NCBI RefSeq assembly: GCF_000801105.2
Contig: NC_079514.1
Span: 25,460,293 to 25,524,292 of the forward strand
Source of the DNA: Raphanus sativus
Taxonomy: Eukaryota > Streptophyta > Magnoliopsida > Brassicales > Brassicaceae
DNA: 64,000 nucleotides
Direction of reading: 5' to 3'
The translations under genes were made by a program, and so were the position numbers. Below are positions 35,001 to 44,319 of the stretch, in pieces. The notes beneath the pieces are model-generated. The model was not told the DNA's origin. It saw only the letters and a list, made by a program, of their open reading frames with translations, and ran no database searches. The stretch's first letter is position 1. Each line of letters begins with the position of its first letter.

Positions 35001-36897
35001 GCAAAACAAAAGAAGTAGAAGTAAAAAACTGCAGTCTTGAACTCTTCCCCATCTGGCAAGGCTTACAAACGGAGGTGACTTTGCTCTTATTGACTGAAAT
35101 TGCCTTGCTTTGTTGTAGTTGTTGGAGGACTCTCGGATTTGCATGACCAAGACGATGGTGCCACACGCTGTCTGAAGCCGCTGTCTGCCTGTTGGAGAAG
35201 AAAGCTACAGCACCGGGAGTCTCCAACACATACAAGCCATTACGCCTGTTTCCCTTGGTTACCACCTTCTGAGTGGTGAGATCAATTACACACACTTTCT
35301 TAGCATCAAAAAAGACTCCACAAGGGTAATCATCACATAGTTTAGAGACTGACATCAGTGACTTTTGTATGTCAGGACAAACTAAGACTTCAGATAGAGG
35401 GATCATACCTGAAGGTGATGCAAGGGTTGTAGTACCAGTGTGAGTTATCGGAAGAAAGGTCCCGTCTGCAATCATGACTGTGTCATTGCCCTGATAGGGA
35501 GTAGAGGCTTGAAGATTGTTGGTGGATGCCGTGATGTGAGCAGAGGCTCCAGAATCAGGGTACCAATCTCTTCCATTAGGATCTGTAATCTGTAGCGAAC
35601 TGAAGGCTTGAGTAGGGTCCTGACTTTGGTAGTTATTGTCGAACCTGTTATAGCATTTCAGGGCAGTATGACCCACTCTCCCACAGATCTGGCAAGTAGG
35701 TCGGTTTCCAGTGTTGGCAGGAGATGATTGATGCTGAGAGAAGCCCCTGCCACGAGTCGTGTAGCCACCTCTGCCTCGGTTTTGTTGGAAGCGACCTCTG
35801 CCCCTCTGGTTTTGTGAGTACGGTTGAGGCTGGTGTTGGACATTGAAGGCTGCGTGAGGAGTGACTGTGGAAGAGTCTTCATACGAGAGCAGTTTGGCGT
35901 CAAAACTCTGGACCTCCGAGACTACATCGTTGAATGTAGGAGCAGGAAACTTGGTAAGAGAACTTTGTATTACAGTTGAGATTGGGTCATATTCTCTGCC
36001 TAAACCGTTGAGAAACCCAAAAATTTTCATAGACTCGTCAACAGGTTTCCCAATAGCACTTAGAGAGTCACAAATAGTCTTGAAATCTCGAACATACACT
36101 GACAAGGTTTTCTCTTTCTTGGTGATGAGCTGCAGACTACGACGAAGGGTGAACTCCCGTGCAACGGAGCTCTTGTTGAAGTTATCAGAAAGAGAGAGCC
36201 ACACCTCTCGAGACGTGGAGAGTGTGTGTACTGAGCCGAGAACTTCTTCGGATAAGGTACCGAACAACCACGACCTCACTAGTTGGTCTGTACAAAACCA
36301 GTAGTCATACTGGGGGTTGGGTTCTTCAGTGCGAACCTCATTGTTGACGACGACTCTTGTTTGAGCAGGAGCTGGAGTACCACCGTTGACAAAGCCAAGA
36401 AGCTTCTGGCTTGAGAGAAGGGACTCAAATTGAGTCTTCCACAGCAAATAGTTGCTGTCAGTAAGCTTCAAGGTAACTGAGTTGAGGATATGAGCATTGT
36501 TAGGAAAGGGATAGGGATTCACTGGATCTGCCATTGTTTATACCTGTTAGGGTTTCAATAGCTCTGATACCATATGAAAGTTTAGAAAAGGAGGCAACTT
36601 TAGGTCTAGAAAATATGCTTCATTGACTGACTGCTCAAAGAGCTATTACAAGAGTTTATATACAACTTAGAAGGATCTAGAACTAGGGCAAACTCTAAAG
36701 CTGTAAAGTAGGATTAGTCCTCAATCACAGACTCAAGTAATGTGTATTTGTTGCTAAGTGTGGTCCTTTGCTCTCTGTCTCTAACGTCTTTCTTTACAGG
36801 TACGGAAGATGCAAGCTGGAGAGGATTTGTCTTTACTTGAGAAGTGTTGGTGGGCTTGTGAGTTGTTGGGCTTGACACAGTGGGCTTATTACCTACA
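32059..36897 (-). mobile_element. Intact Copia LTR retrotransposon in invertase exon 1
   Basis: 4839 bp with 325-bp LTRs at 32059-32383 and 36573-36897 that look identical base for base. The TSD is GGTTC (32054-32058 and 36898-36902), within the invertase codons for Asp-Gly-Ser. On the minus strand the LTR runs TGTAGG...TTCATA. The primer site TGGTATCAGAGC (36572-36561) abuts the 5' LTR, and a GAGGGGGG purine tract abuts the 3' LTR. A TATATAAA box lies in the LTR (minus strand). With one open polyprotein and identical LTRs this element is a candidate for recent, perhaps current, activity. Confidence 0.95.
32200..36534 (-). CDS. Copia gag-pol polyprotein, full length
   Basis: 1444 aa from ATG at 36534, uninterrupted. 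Order: gag (UBN2-like, ~15-230); CCHC knuckle CQICGRVGHTALKC (~279); aspartic protease WYPDSGASAH (~323); GAG-pre-integrase with HHRLGHAN; integrase (CDLWG, SDGGGEF, EQNGAAERK, ~515-620); Pro-rich linker (~790-870); reverse transcriptase (QLDVSNAFIHGDLDE; catalytic YVDDILL ~1064); RNase H (YSDSDWAG, STEAEYRAL, ADIFTKPL ~1355). Protease-integrase-RT order is diagnostic of Copia. The last ~65 codons run into the 3' LTR, so the stop codon lies inside the LTR at 32202-32200. All catalytic motifs I can check are present. Confidence 0.95.
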   Translation of the reverse strand: MADPVNPYPFPNNAHILNSVTLKLTDSNYLLWKTQFESLLSSQKLLGFVNGGTPAPAQTRVVVNNEVRTEEPNPQYDYWFCTDQLVRSWLFGTLSEEVLGSVHTLSTSREVWLSLSDNFNKSSVAREFTLRRSLQLITKKEKTLSVYVRDFKTICDSLSAIGKPVDESMKIFGFLNGLGREYDPISTVIQSSLTKFPAPTFNDVVSEVQSFDAKLLSYEDSSTVTPHAAFNVQHQPQPYSQNQRGRGRFQQNRGRGGYTTRGRGFSQHQSSPANTGNRPTCQICGRVGHTALKCYNRFDNNYQSQDPTQAFSSLQITDPNGRDWYPDSGASAHITASTNNLQASTPYQGNDTVMIADGTFLPITHTGTTTLASPSGMIPLSEVLVCPDIQKSLMSVSKLCDDYPCGVFFDAKKVCVIDLTTQKVVTKGNRRNGLYVLETPGAVAFFSNRQTAASDSVWHHRLGHANPRVLQQLQQSKAISVNKSKVTSVCKPCQMGKSSRLQFFTSTSFVLHPLDRIHCDLWGPSPVVSNQGFKYYAIFVDDYSRYTWFYPLRAKSEFFSVFVGFQKLVENQFSTKIKVFQSDGGGEFVNKSMTTHLSQHGIKHLLSCPHTPEQNGAAERKHRHLVELGLSMIFHSHVPLRYWVEAFNTANFIVNMLPSTVLKDKSPYEVLFKQKPDYSVLRVFGSGCYPCLRSVSTHKLEPRSLQCVFLGYGNQHKGYRCLYPPTGRVYLSRHVVFDEDTLPFQNQFKHLVPSYDSPLLKAWQMASPVASQTVPEPPSSSFSRALIPPMPPPPATPEPPPLHVDPEPMIADQGPLVADPEPLVVDPAPTPPPSAAPVNNPNNHPMTTRAKAGITKPNTRYALLASKYDTEEPKSIAAALKHPLWNASVSDEMTNIHMLHTWTLVPPTEDMNVLGCRWVFKIQFNPDGTIKKFKSRLIAKGYDQEEGWDYLETFSPVVRTATIRLVLNIAVAKGWKVKQLDVSNAFIHGDLDEPVFMMQPPGFVDPQRPHHVCRLTKALYGLKQAPRAWFNTFSNFLLEYGFTCNKSDPSLFTYHINNKTLILLLYVDDILLTGSDEHQVTDLLQTLHKRFLLKDLGAPKYFLGIEIETHGDSLFLHQTAYAEDILHQASMSHCNPMPTPLPQRIDNVDTTLFPEPTYFRSLAGKLQYLTITRPDVQYAVNFVCQRMHAPTMSDFALLKRVLRYLKGTIKMGLHIKKNTTLNLQAYSDSDWAGCKETRRSTTGFCTMLGPNLISWSAKRQPTVSKSSTEAEYRALTSAAQELNWLSALLRALDIPQYKPTLLHCDNLSAVYLSANPALHNRSKHFDTDFHYIREQVALGLIETWHIPATEQLADIFTKPLSRRPFVLLRAKLGVAEPTPSLRGAVGNKPTVSSPTTHKPTNTSQVKTNPLQLASSVPVKKDVRDREQRTTLSNKYTLLESVIED

Positions 36898-37123
36898 GGT
36901 TCCACACCTAAAAATGGCACAAATGATGAAACAATGGCGGAGACTGGTGCTCGTTTGGCCGGCGTGTCCGAAAAGAGGGTTTGGAAAGTTTTCGATGCTC
37001 GGAACGGCGAAGCATTTGCGTGGAACAACACCAATGTTGTCGTGGCAACGAACGGCATTTCATTTCCAGCCCAAAAAAAAACTGGATGAACGGTATTAAC
37101 AACAACACTTGGTTTATTAATTA

Positions 37124-38577
37124 CTAGTGTTTTCTCCCGTGCTACGCCCGGACAACTCTTGTATAATTCACACTGGAAAGAAATGTTGTTTTGAATTTTA
37201 CATTATTTTTCGTGATATTCTTTTACATTTTTTTCATTTTTAATGTTATACAGTATATTCTATAAAAATCTACAGATACAATATAAAAACAAAGTGTATA
37301 CATTTGAATCTTACCTGATCAGTAGGTCTTGATCTAGACATGAATATTTCTCCTTTTCTCTATCACCCGAGGTTCTTAAACTCCATTTGTTTCCTTTTAC
37401 TTATTCCTACAACTTTTTTCCTTTCTTCTTGTGGCGAATCTAAAAAATTTAGATGTTTAGTTAATAAGTGTGCTTTAAGGTAAAACATTGAAAAACGAAA
37501 GGTTGAAAACTTACTTGAATTGGGAATTTATAGTTTTACTAACCTGAACTTTAATCTTCATCCGCCAACTTCGATGTATGCTCTCGCCTATCAAACCATA
37601 GCATATTTGTGTTCTTTTTCTTTTTTTTTTCGTTGAAAGAAATGCTTTTCGGAGAGTTTTGGTGTGCCACAACTTGGCAATAAATATTTTGATTTTCATG
37701 TAGAACTGTAGATTTTGAAATGTAAGTGTAGTTACGATCATAAGAAGTTTTTGATCATATGTCTGGTTAGAAAAAGAAAAGCTATATGTAAATTAAAAGA
37801 GGAAAGAGTACCTGTGCGTAGAACCACACAAAGTGATAGAAAACTGAGTTTGGCGTTATACATGGAATCAAGTGTAAATTAAAAGATGAAAGGGTTCATG
37901 AAAAAAAATCAATTTTTCCAAGAAAAAAAATCAATATAATTGATATCGTAAGTATAATTTGAGCATTAAGAGTTTGGGCATTTTTAGAGTTACTAACCTG
38001 ACCTTCATCTGCCAACTTTGGAGCATGCCCCATCCATCTGTCGATTACAAATCTGTGTTCTTTCTGAAGACTATTGTTGCCACTTGCCACCATTTGCCCA
38101 AAGACTGTTAAGTATGAATTCAGAATTGTAGACTGGATAGTTGAATACACTCATAATAAGTTTTTGACTTATCTGGTCAGAAATTCAAATTTTACCACAC
38201 TTTGAGAATTATGAGCTGTTACAAAATTCACAATTTCTCAACGCAAATGGAGTTGAATTTGTTAATCTTATCGTGAGTTAAATCTTCTCTAAAAATAAAC
38301 ATTAACCGTTTCAAAAAGATCGTGTGGTCATGCGTGGCTGAGAAATATTTGGGATGCTTTATGAGTAGTTTATTCAGAAAATTTTAAAAATTGAATTTTT
38401 AGCCAAAATAAAAAATAAAAATTAAAAGCATTTAAAAGATAAATATGATAAAGTCACGAAACTGGTTTTCTTTTTGTATTTAAAATCTTTTGCTTTTACC
38501 TTTTTCTTTAAATTTTAAATCAATGCCACATGTCATATTTTGATTCATTAGATGACTTGTACTTTAGTATATAGGGA
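37124..38577 (-). mobile_element. Non-autonomous Helitron in invertase intron 1
   Basis: The minus strand begins TCCCTATATACTAAAG at 38577 (preceded by A). It ends CCGGGCGTAGCACGGGAGAA...CACTAG at 37124 (followed by T), with a GC hairpin (CCGGGC/GCACGG, one mismatch) just before the end. About 1.45 kb, AT-rich and non-coding. It starts only 31 bp after the exon 1 donor. Confidence 0.75.
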
Positions 38578-38652
38578 TATATAAATAATTATAGCTAAAA
38601 TAGTTTTTTTTTTAATGTTTCCACTTTTTCCCAAACAACATCGAAGAATGTT

Positions 38653-39120
38653 GGGGAATTTTCAAAAATACCATTTTTAAGATACCATTATTCATCTTTA
38701 CCACCACTAAAGACATATTTTCAAAAATACCTTATTTATTAAAATGGTAAAAACTCTTATATCTTTATTTTTATATGCTTTTCAAAATTCTAATCCCAAA
38801 TTCTAAATCCTAAACCTCCAATTCTAAACTCTAAATCCAAATCTTCAACTCTAAACCCTAAACCCTAAACTATATACCCTAAATTCAATATCCTAAACCC
38901 TAAACCCTAAAGTCTAAACTATAAACCCTAAATCCTCAACTCTAAACCCTAAATCCTCAACTCTAAACCCTAGACTATATACCTTAAACCCTAAAACATT
39001 AAATCTAAACCCTAAATCCTAAACTTTCAATTCTAAACCCTTCATTAAAAGTAGTGGTAAAAGTGGTTAGTGTAAACATGAAAAGTGGTACTATGAAAAT
39101 GGTATTTTTGGCAATTTCTC
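38653..39120. mobile_element. Mutator-like MITE with telomere-like core in invertase intron 1
   Basis: 468 bp with a 9-bp TSD, AAGAATGTT (38644-38652 and 39121-39129). Ends are GGGGAATTTTCAAAAATACC and GAGAAATTGCCAAAAATACC. The middle is dense in degenerate CCCTAAA and CTCTAAA units (38810-39040). It differs in its ends from the MITEs at 12028 and 31088 but shares the 9-bp TSD and the telomere-like filler. Confidence 0.87.
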
Positions 39121-39358
39121 AAGAATGTTTGTGATCTTTTTTATTCTTTAGGTTTTTAAGTTCCACAACGTTATGTAGTTAAGCAACTGTGATATCCAGT
39201 ATTTACAATTTCAAATCCGGAGAATTTTAATCAGTAATCAAACAATTAACTGTATTACAGTTTATTTATTTATTTGTTTTATTGTTTTTATGTTTTTTTG
39301 TTGTTTCCCCATTCGATGGCGTATGTGAATGGCAAATTTTCGGCTTCTCCGTCTGTAG

Positions 39359-39367
39359 ATCCTAATG
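39359..39367 (+). other. 9-nt mini-exon of the invertase gene
   Basis: CTGTAG|ATCCTAATG|GTAAGC. Spliced between exon 1 (...AACG, 37092) and exon 3 (GTCCA..., 40893) it restores Asn-Asp-Pro-Asn-Gly, the motif that holds the catalytic nucleophile Asp. The mini-exon is a known feature of plant invertase genes. Here it survives between large insertions on both sides. Confidence 0.93.
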
Positions 39368-39658
39368 GTAAGCTCTAGATCCTACGTTGAAGTCTTCTTC
39401 TATTTTTGTGCTTTTAGAAGTTTACATATTTTTCCTTTGACCTTATATTTTTTTCCATAAAATGGAAAACTTATTATCAGAAATGGATACATCAAAAAAA
39501 GGCATGTAGGCAAACATTATATGGCAACAAGGCATGTAGTTTGCAGACCGTCATCAAAAAAATATTGGTAAATATATATGGCAACAAGACACGCCGTTTT
39601 TTTAATTATTTTTAACACCGTCGAAAAAACATATTAAACCCAACATAACATATTTATA

Positions 39659-40790
39659 TCTCTATAATATTATTTGAGAAGTCAGTTTCTTATGTGTCGC
39701 GTTCACGTTTACTCTCACGTTGGTTGATTACAATGATACCCTTCATAAATTAAAATTATTATATTTAAATATTATTGTTGAAATTTTATTTACTTTTCTT
39801 TTTAAAAGTTTACAAATAACATATATAATTAAAAGGAAACATGTATAAAGTAAAAAAAACAATTTAAAACGAAAATATATGTATATATAATGTGATTTCA
39901 TCAGAAAGGAAATTTCACAAAATAGTAATATTCCATTTAAAAAGAAATATTTTAAATAACAAAAAAATACTTTTGAAATGATAAAATATTTTAAAACATG
40001 TGAATGTCCCCCTCTATATTCTTTACAAACTTTAATTAGATGTTTACCAACTAATTACGTGCATAGATTTTTGATAATAGATCATTATCAGCAAGCTGAT
40101 TTAATAACTTTACTAAGCAAAGAGTGTGAATTTTACTCTTGATTTCTATAGGAAAGCTGGAACACCAAGACCACTATGGAACGCAGCATCTCAAATCCTC
40201 ATGGCTGTAGGGTATCTACTAATGGCTTTTGCTGTGCCCAATTCACTTTACATCGGTTCAATGGTGGTCGGAGTTTGTTATGGTGTCCGTCTAGCCATTA
40301 CTGTACCCACAGCATCAGAACTCTTTGGTCTCAAATACTATGGTCTCATCTACAACATCTTAATACTTAACTTACCACTCGGCTCGTTCCTCTTCTCTGG
40401 TCTCCTCGCTGGGTTCCTCTACGATGCAGAGGCTACACCAACTCCTGGTGGGGGCAACACTTGCGTCGGAGCTCATTGTTACCGTCTCATCTTCTTGGTG
40501 ATGGCTTTAGCTTCTATTATTGGAGTCGGTTTAGATATTCTGTTGGCTTATAGGACAAAGGACATTTATGCTAAGATTCATGCTAGCAAAAAGGCCAAGA
40601 AATCTGGTAGTAGCCTGAGTTAAGAATTGTTTCGATCTAGATGGTTCATCATGATTTTTTTAGTTTGAGATACTGATGTTCTTTTACATGAATGAATATT
40701 GGTTTCATGACACCAGTGTAAAATTTTCAAGATTTTGTTCATATTTTTTGTTACATAATCGAATGAAATTTTACTATTATCATATCTAGT
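39659..40790 (+). mobile_element. Helitron-like insertion carrying a transporter gene end (invertase intron 2)
   Basis: A|TCTCTATAATATTATTTGAGAAG at 39659 is the same 5' end as the Helitron at 20065. A nodulin-like MFS exon follows. A CTAG|T at 40786-40789 could be the 3' end but lacks a clear upstream hairpin, so the right border is unproven. Capture of host exons by Helitrons is well known; here it is inferred from position. Confidence 0.45.
40152..40623 (+). pseudogene. C-terminal exon of a nodulin-like major facilitator protein
   Basis: After a TTTCTATAG acceptor the exon reads KAGTPRPLWNAASQILMAVG and continues open for about 157 codons to TAA at 40621-40623, with a 3' UTR-like tract after it. 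Four or five hydrophobic segments and SELFGLKYYGLIYNILILN match the C-terminal half of the Nodulin-like/MFS membrane family of Arabidopsis, whose substrate is not established. All upstream exons are missing and the piece lies inside an invertase intron in the same orientation, so it is a transplanted fragment rather than a gene. The exon itself has no lesion, which implies recent arrival. Confidence 0.82.
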
Positions 40791-40796
40791 AATAAC

Positions 40797-40832
40797 AAAA
40801 TTTTATTGGTTGGTGAACCCAAAAATAACTCT
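40797..40832. repeat. End fragment of a MITE like the one at 31088
   Basis: TATTGGTTGGTGAACCCAAA and AATAACTC match the right terminus of the 31088-31771 element; the rest of the element is absent. Confidence 0.55.
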
Positions 40833-41858
40833 AAATTTTGACTGTCTCTATAATTTAATTATTGAGAAACGGAATGTTAAACAACTATCCAGGTCCATTG
40901 TTCTATAAGGGATGGTACCATTTCTTCTATCAATATAACCCAAATGCAGCTGTGTGGGGTGGCATTGTTTGGGGTCATGCCGTGTCAAAGGATCTTATAC
41001 ACTGGCTTCACCTCCTCTTTGCCATGGTTCCTGACCGATGGTACGACACTAACGGCGTTTGGACCGGTTCGGCTACTTTACTTGATGATGGTTCTATTGT
41101 CATGCTCTACACTGGTTCCACGGACAAATTCGTACAGGTTTTGATTTTTGAAGATCCTTATCTTTGTTTACTAAGTCTTTTGATTCGTAATCCTTTTGAA
41201 TTTATATCAGTTACTATTTTGATATACTTATGAGAGCCTTATATAATATATATATATATATAGTTCTTTGATAATTTTGAAATTAGTTATTATAATGCAT
41301 TTAGGTCCAAAACCTTGCCTATCCTGAGGACCCCAATGATCCACTTTTGTTGAAATGGACTAAGTTCTCTGGCAACCCGGTTCTCGAACCCCCTCCGGGT
41401 ATCGATGCTAAGGACTTCCGTGACCCAACAACTGCGTGGAAGACATCAGCCGGTAAATGGCGGATCACTATTGGCTCCAAATTCAATTGAACAGGAATAT
41501 CTTTGGTTTATGACACAGTCGATTTCAAGACCTACGAGAAACACGATATACTGTTGCACCAAGTCCCAAACACAGGAATGTGGGAGTGTGTTGACTTTTA
41601 TCCAGTCTCAAAGACTAAACACCATGGTCTTGACACTTCGGTTAACGGACCGGAAGTTAAGCATGTAGTGAAGGCTAGCATGGACGATACTAGAATTGAC
41701 CATTATGCAATTGGGACATACCATGATTCTAATGGAACATGGGTCCCGGATAATCCTTCGATTGATGTCGGGATCAGTACCGGTTTGAGATACGATTACG
41801 GTAAATTTTATGCATCCAAGACATTTTACGATCAACATAAGGAACGTAGGTAGAATCT

Positions 41859-44319
41859 TGTTGGACATGGGTTTTACCCCCAACAAAGCCTATAAGATAA
41901 TGGGCTCAGTCCATTAAAAGGGAGGTCAATAGGAAACCCTAGACCTTATCTTTCTATAAATAAGGAGGCACTTCCTCCCTAGAAAGGATCTTCTTTTTGC
42001 ATCTCAATCATTTCATCTCTACATCTAGAGAGAAACACCACATTACATGCTTTCTTCTAAGCACTTGTAACCCTTTGTTGTAGAACTACGATTGGCTTGA
42101 TCCCCTTTTGGGGTACGTAGGCATCCCTTCACCGGGTCCAGCTACAATCATTTAACCCATTTTTATGATGATTTCTCATAAACCTCCATACAAATTCATT
42201 GTCTGATTCCAACAAACACTTCCAGCAAATCGACCATTTTCCCAACCAAAACAATTGGCGCTAGAAGGAGGGGGCCGAACCCAACGTCAAATCTGTTGTT
42301 TGGCAAAGTCGCTACTCAAGACGAATCGGTCTCTCGCGGTTACTCGGGAAGAATCACTCTCTCGCGGATACTCGGGACGAATCGCTCTCTCGAGGATACT
42401 CGACACGGTTCGTTCTCTCGCGATTACTCGGCACGGTTCGCTTTCGCGCAGTTACTCGGCACGGTTCGCTCTCTCGCGGCTACTCATGACGAATCGTTCT
42501 CTCGCGGTTACTCGACATGATTGCTCCCTCACACTTACTCGGAGCAGACCGGTCTCTAGCAGTTACCTGGTCGCTCTCTCGTAGTCACACGACGCTCGCT
42601 CTCTCGCTGCTACTCGGAGCAGATCCGTCTCTAGCAGTTGCTACTCTCTCGCAGTTACTCGGAATGGATCGCTCTCTTGTAGTCACTTTGCTCGAGATAA
42701 GCTTGCTTCTTCTTCACCCTAAAGATAAGCTCTTTACTAAATTATCGCATCTTTTTTTATCACTTTCAAATTAGTTTGATTGCTCGCTTATTAACTACGC
42801 AAGAATGGTCATTTCTTTTGGTTTGTATTGATCTAATCTTGTAATGCTTTTTGTGAACTAGAGCCGACTACAATCGTCAAGCCAAAGGTCATTGAGGTGG
42901 TCCTCATACTTTGAAAGACGAACTCAAAGTCTTTCAAAGTGGCACGAGGTTCATGGGCGAGCAACCACGAAGCATTTCACCGTCAAATCATTGTTCGGCG
43001 AAGTCGTTACTCGACGAGGATCACCCTCTCACCGTTACTCGGCACAGCTCGATCTCTCGCGGTTACTCGGCACGGCTCGATCTCTCGCCGTTACTTGGCA
43101 ATGCTCGTTCTCTCGCCATTACTCGGCATAGCTCGCTCTCTCGCCGTTACTTGGCAAAGCTCGTTCTCTCGCGGTCACTCGGCTCGCTCTCTCGCGGTCA
43201 CTCGGCTCGCTCTCTCGTGGTCACTCGGCTCGCTCTCTCGCGGTCACTAAGATTGCCTTCTCGCGGTCATTCGGCTCGCTCTCTCGCCATTACTCGACAC
43301 AGCTCGCTCTCTCGCCGTTACTTGGCAAAGCTCGTTCTCTCGCCATTACTCGGCACAGCTCGCTCTCTCGCCGTTACTTGGAAAAGCTCACCCTCTCGCA
43401 GTCACTCGGCTCGCTCTCTCGCGGTCACTCGGCTCGCTCTCTCGCGGTCACTCAGATTGCCCTCTCGCGGTCACTCGGATTGCCCTCTCGCGGTCACTCG
43501 GCTCGCTCTCTCGCGGTCACTCGGCGCATACCGCTCTCTCACTATCAGTCGTGACGATTCGTTTGTGATGGCTTGTTCATGGTGGTACGTTCATGACGAT
43601 GTTTGTGGTGACTTGTCCTTGACAGCTAGTCAACTGATACTTCCATCCATAGCGACTAACTCGGGTGGTTCAGAACACTGTCCACACAGATCGTTTACGC
43701 AACTATCCCCGAGTAAGCTCCGATTGGAATCAGAAGTATGTCCATGACAGCTCGTCCGAGACAGTCCACCCACGACACTTCGTTTATGACAACCTAGCCA
43801 TAACAGCCTGTTCATGACAATTTGTCTACGACATGAGTATACGATGAGTCCATTATCTTATAAACCTCTTCCTAAAGTTCGCAGAGATCAACTTCATCTC
43901 TCTCAACGAACTGGGGGGGGGCTTACTGTTGGACATGGGTTTTACCCCCAACAAAGCCTATAAGATAATGGGCTCAGCCCATTAAAAGGGAGGTCAATAG
44001 GAAACCCTAGACCTTATCTTTCTATAAATAAGGAGGCACTTCCTCCCTAGAAAGGATCTTCTTTTTGCATCTCAATCATTTCATCTCTACATCTAGAGAG
44101 AAACATCACATTACATGCTTTCTTCTAAGCACTTGTAACCCTTTGTTGTAGAACTACGATTGGCTTGATCCCCTTTTGGGGTACGTAGGCATCCCTTCAC
44201 CGGGTCCAGCTACAATCATTTAACCCATTTTTATGATGATTTCTCATAAACCTCCATACAAATTCATTGTCTGATTCCAACAAACACTTCCAGCAAATCG
44301 ACCATTTTTGGATCAAACA
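41859..44319 (+). mobile_element. Non-coding LTR retroelement (LARD-like) in invertase exon 4
   Basis: LTRs at 41859-42253 and 43927-44319 start TGTTGGACATGGG and end ...AAACA. They are near-identical except at the last ~20 bases. The TSD is AATCT (41854-41858 and 44320-44324). A primer-site-like TTGGCGCTAGAAGGAGGGGG follows the left LTR (42255), and a nine-G polypurine tract (43913-43921) precedes the right one. The 1.67-kb interior encodes no gag or pol and is mostly CTCTCTCGCGG-type tandem repeat. The LTR holds GGGGTACGTAGGCA, as in gypsy LTRs. It would need enzymes in trans. Confidence 0.92.
42310..43545. repeat. TCTCTCGCGGT-ACTCGG minisatellite inside the LARD-like element
   Basis: Two blocks (42310-42700 and 43000-43545) separated by a ~300-bp unique stretch. 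Units alternate between about 28 bp (with GGCACAGCTCG) and 23 bp (GGCTCGCTCTCTCGCGGTCA). Neither is a multiple of three, so the long open frame across it reflects stop-poor sequence rather than a protein. Confidence 0.85.

Noticed and set aside
42911..43747. 278-codon open frame in the LARD-like element
   Set aside because: It spans minisatellite units of 23 and 28 bp, not multiples of three, so no protein repeat is kept; other frames are also open there.
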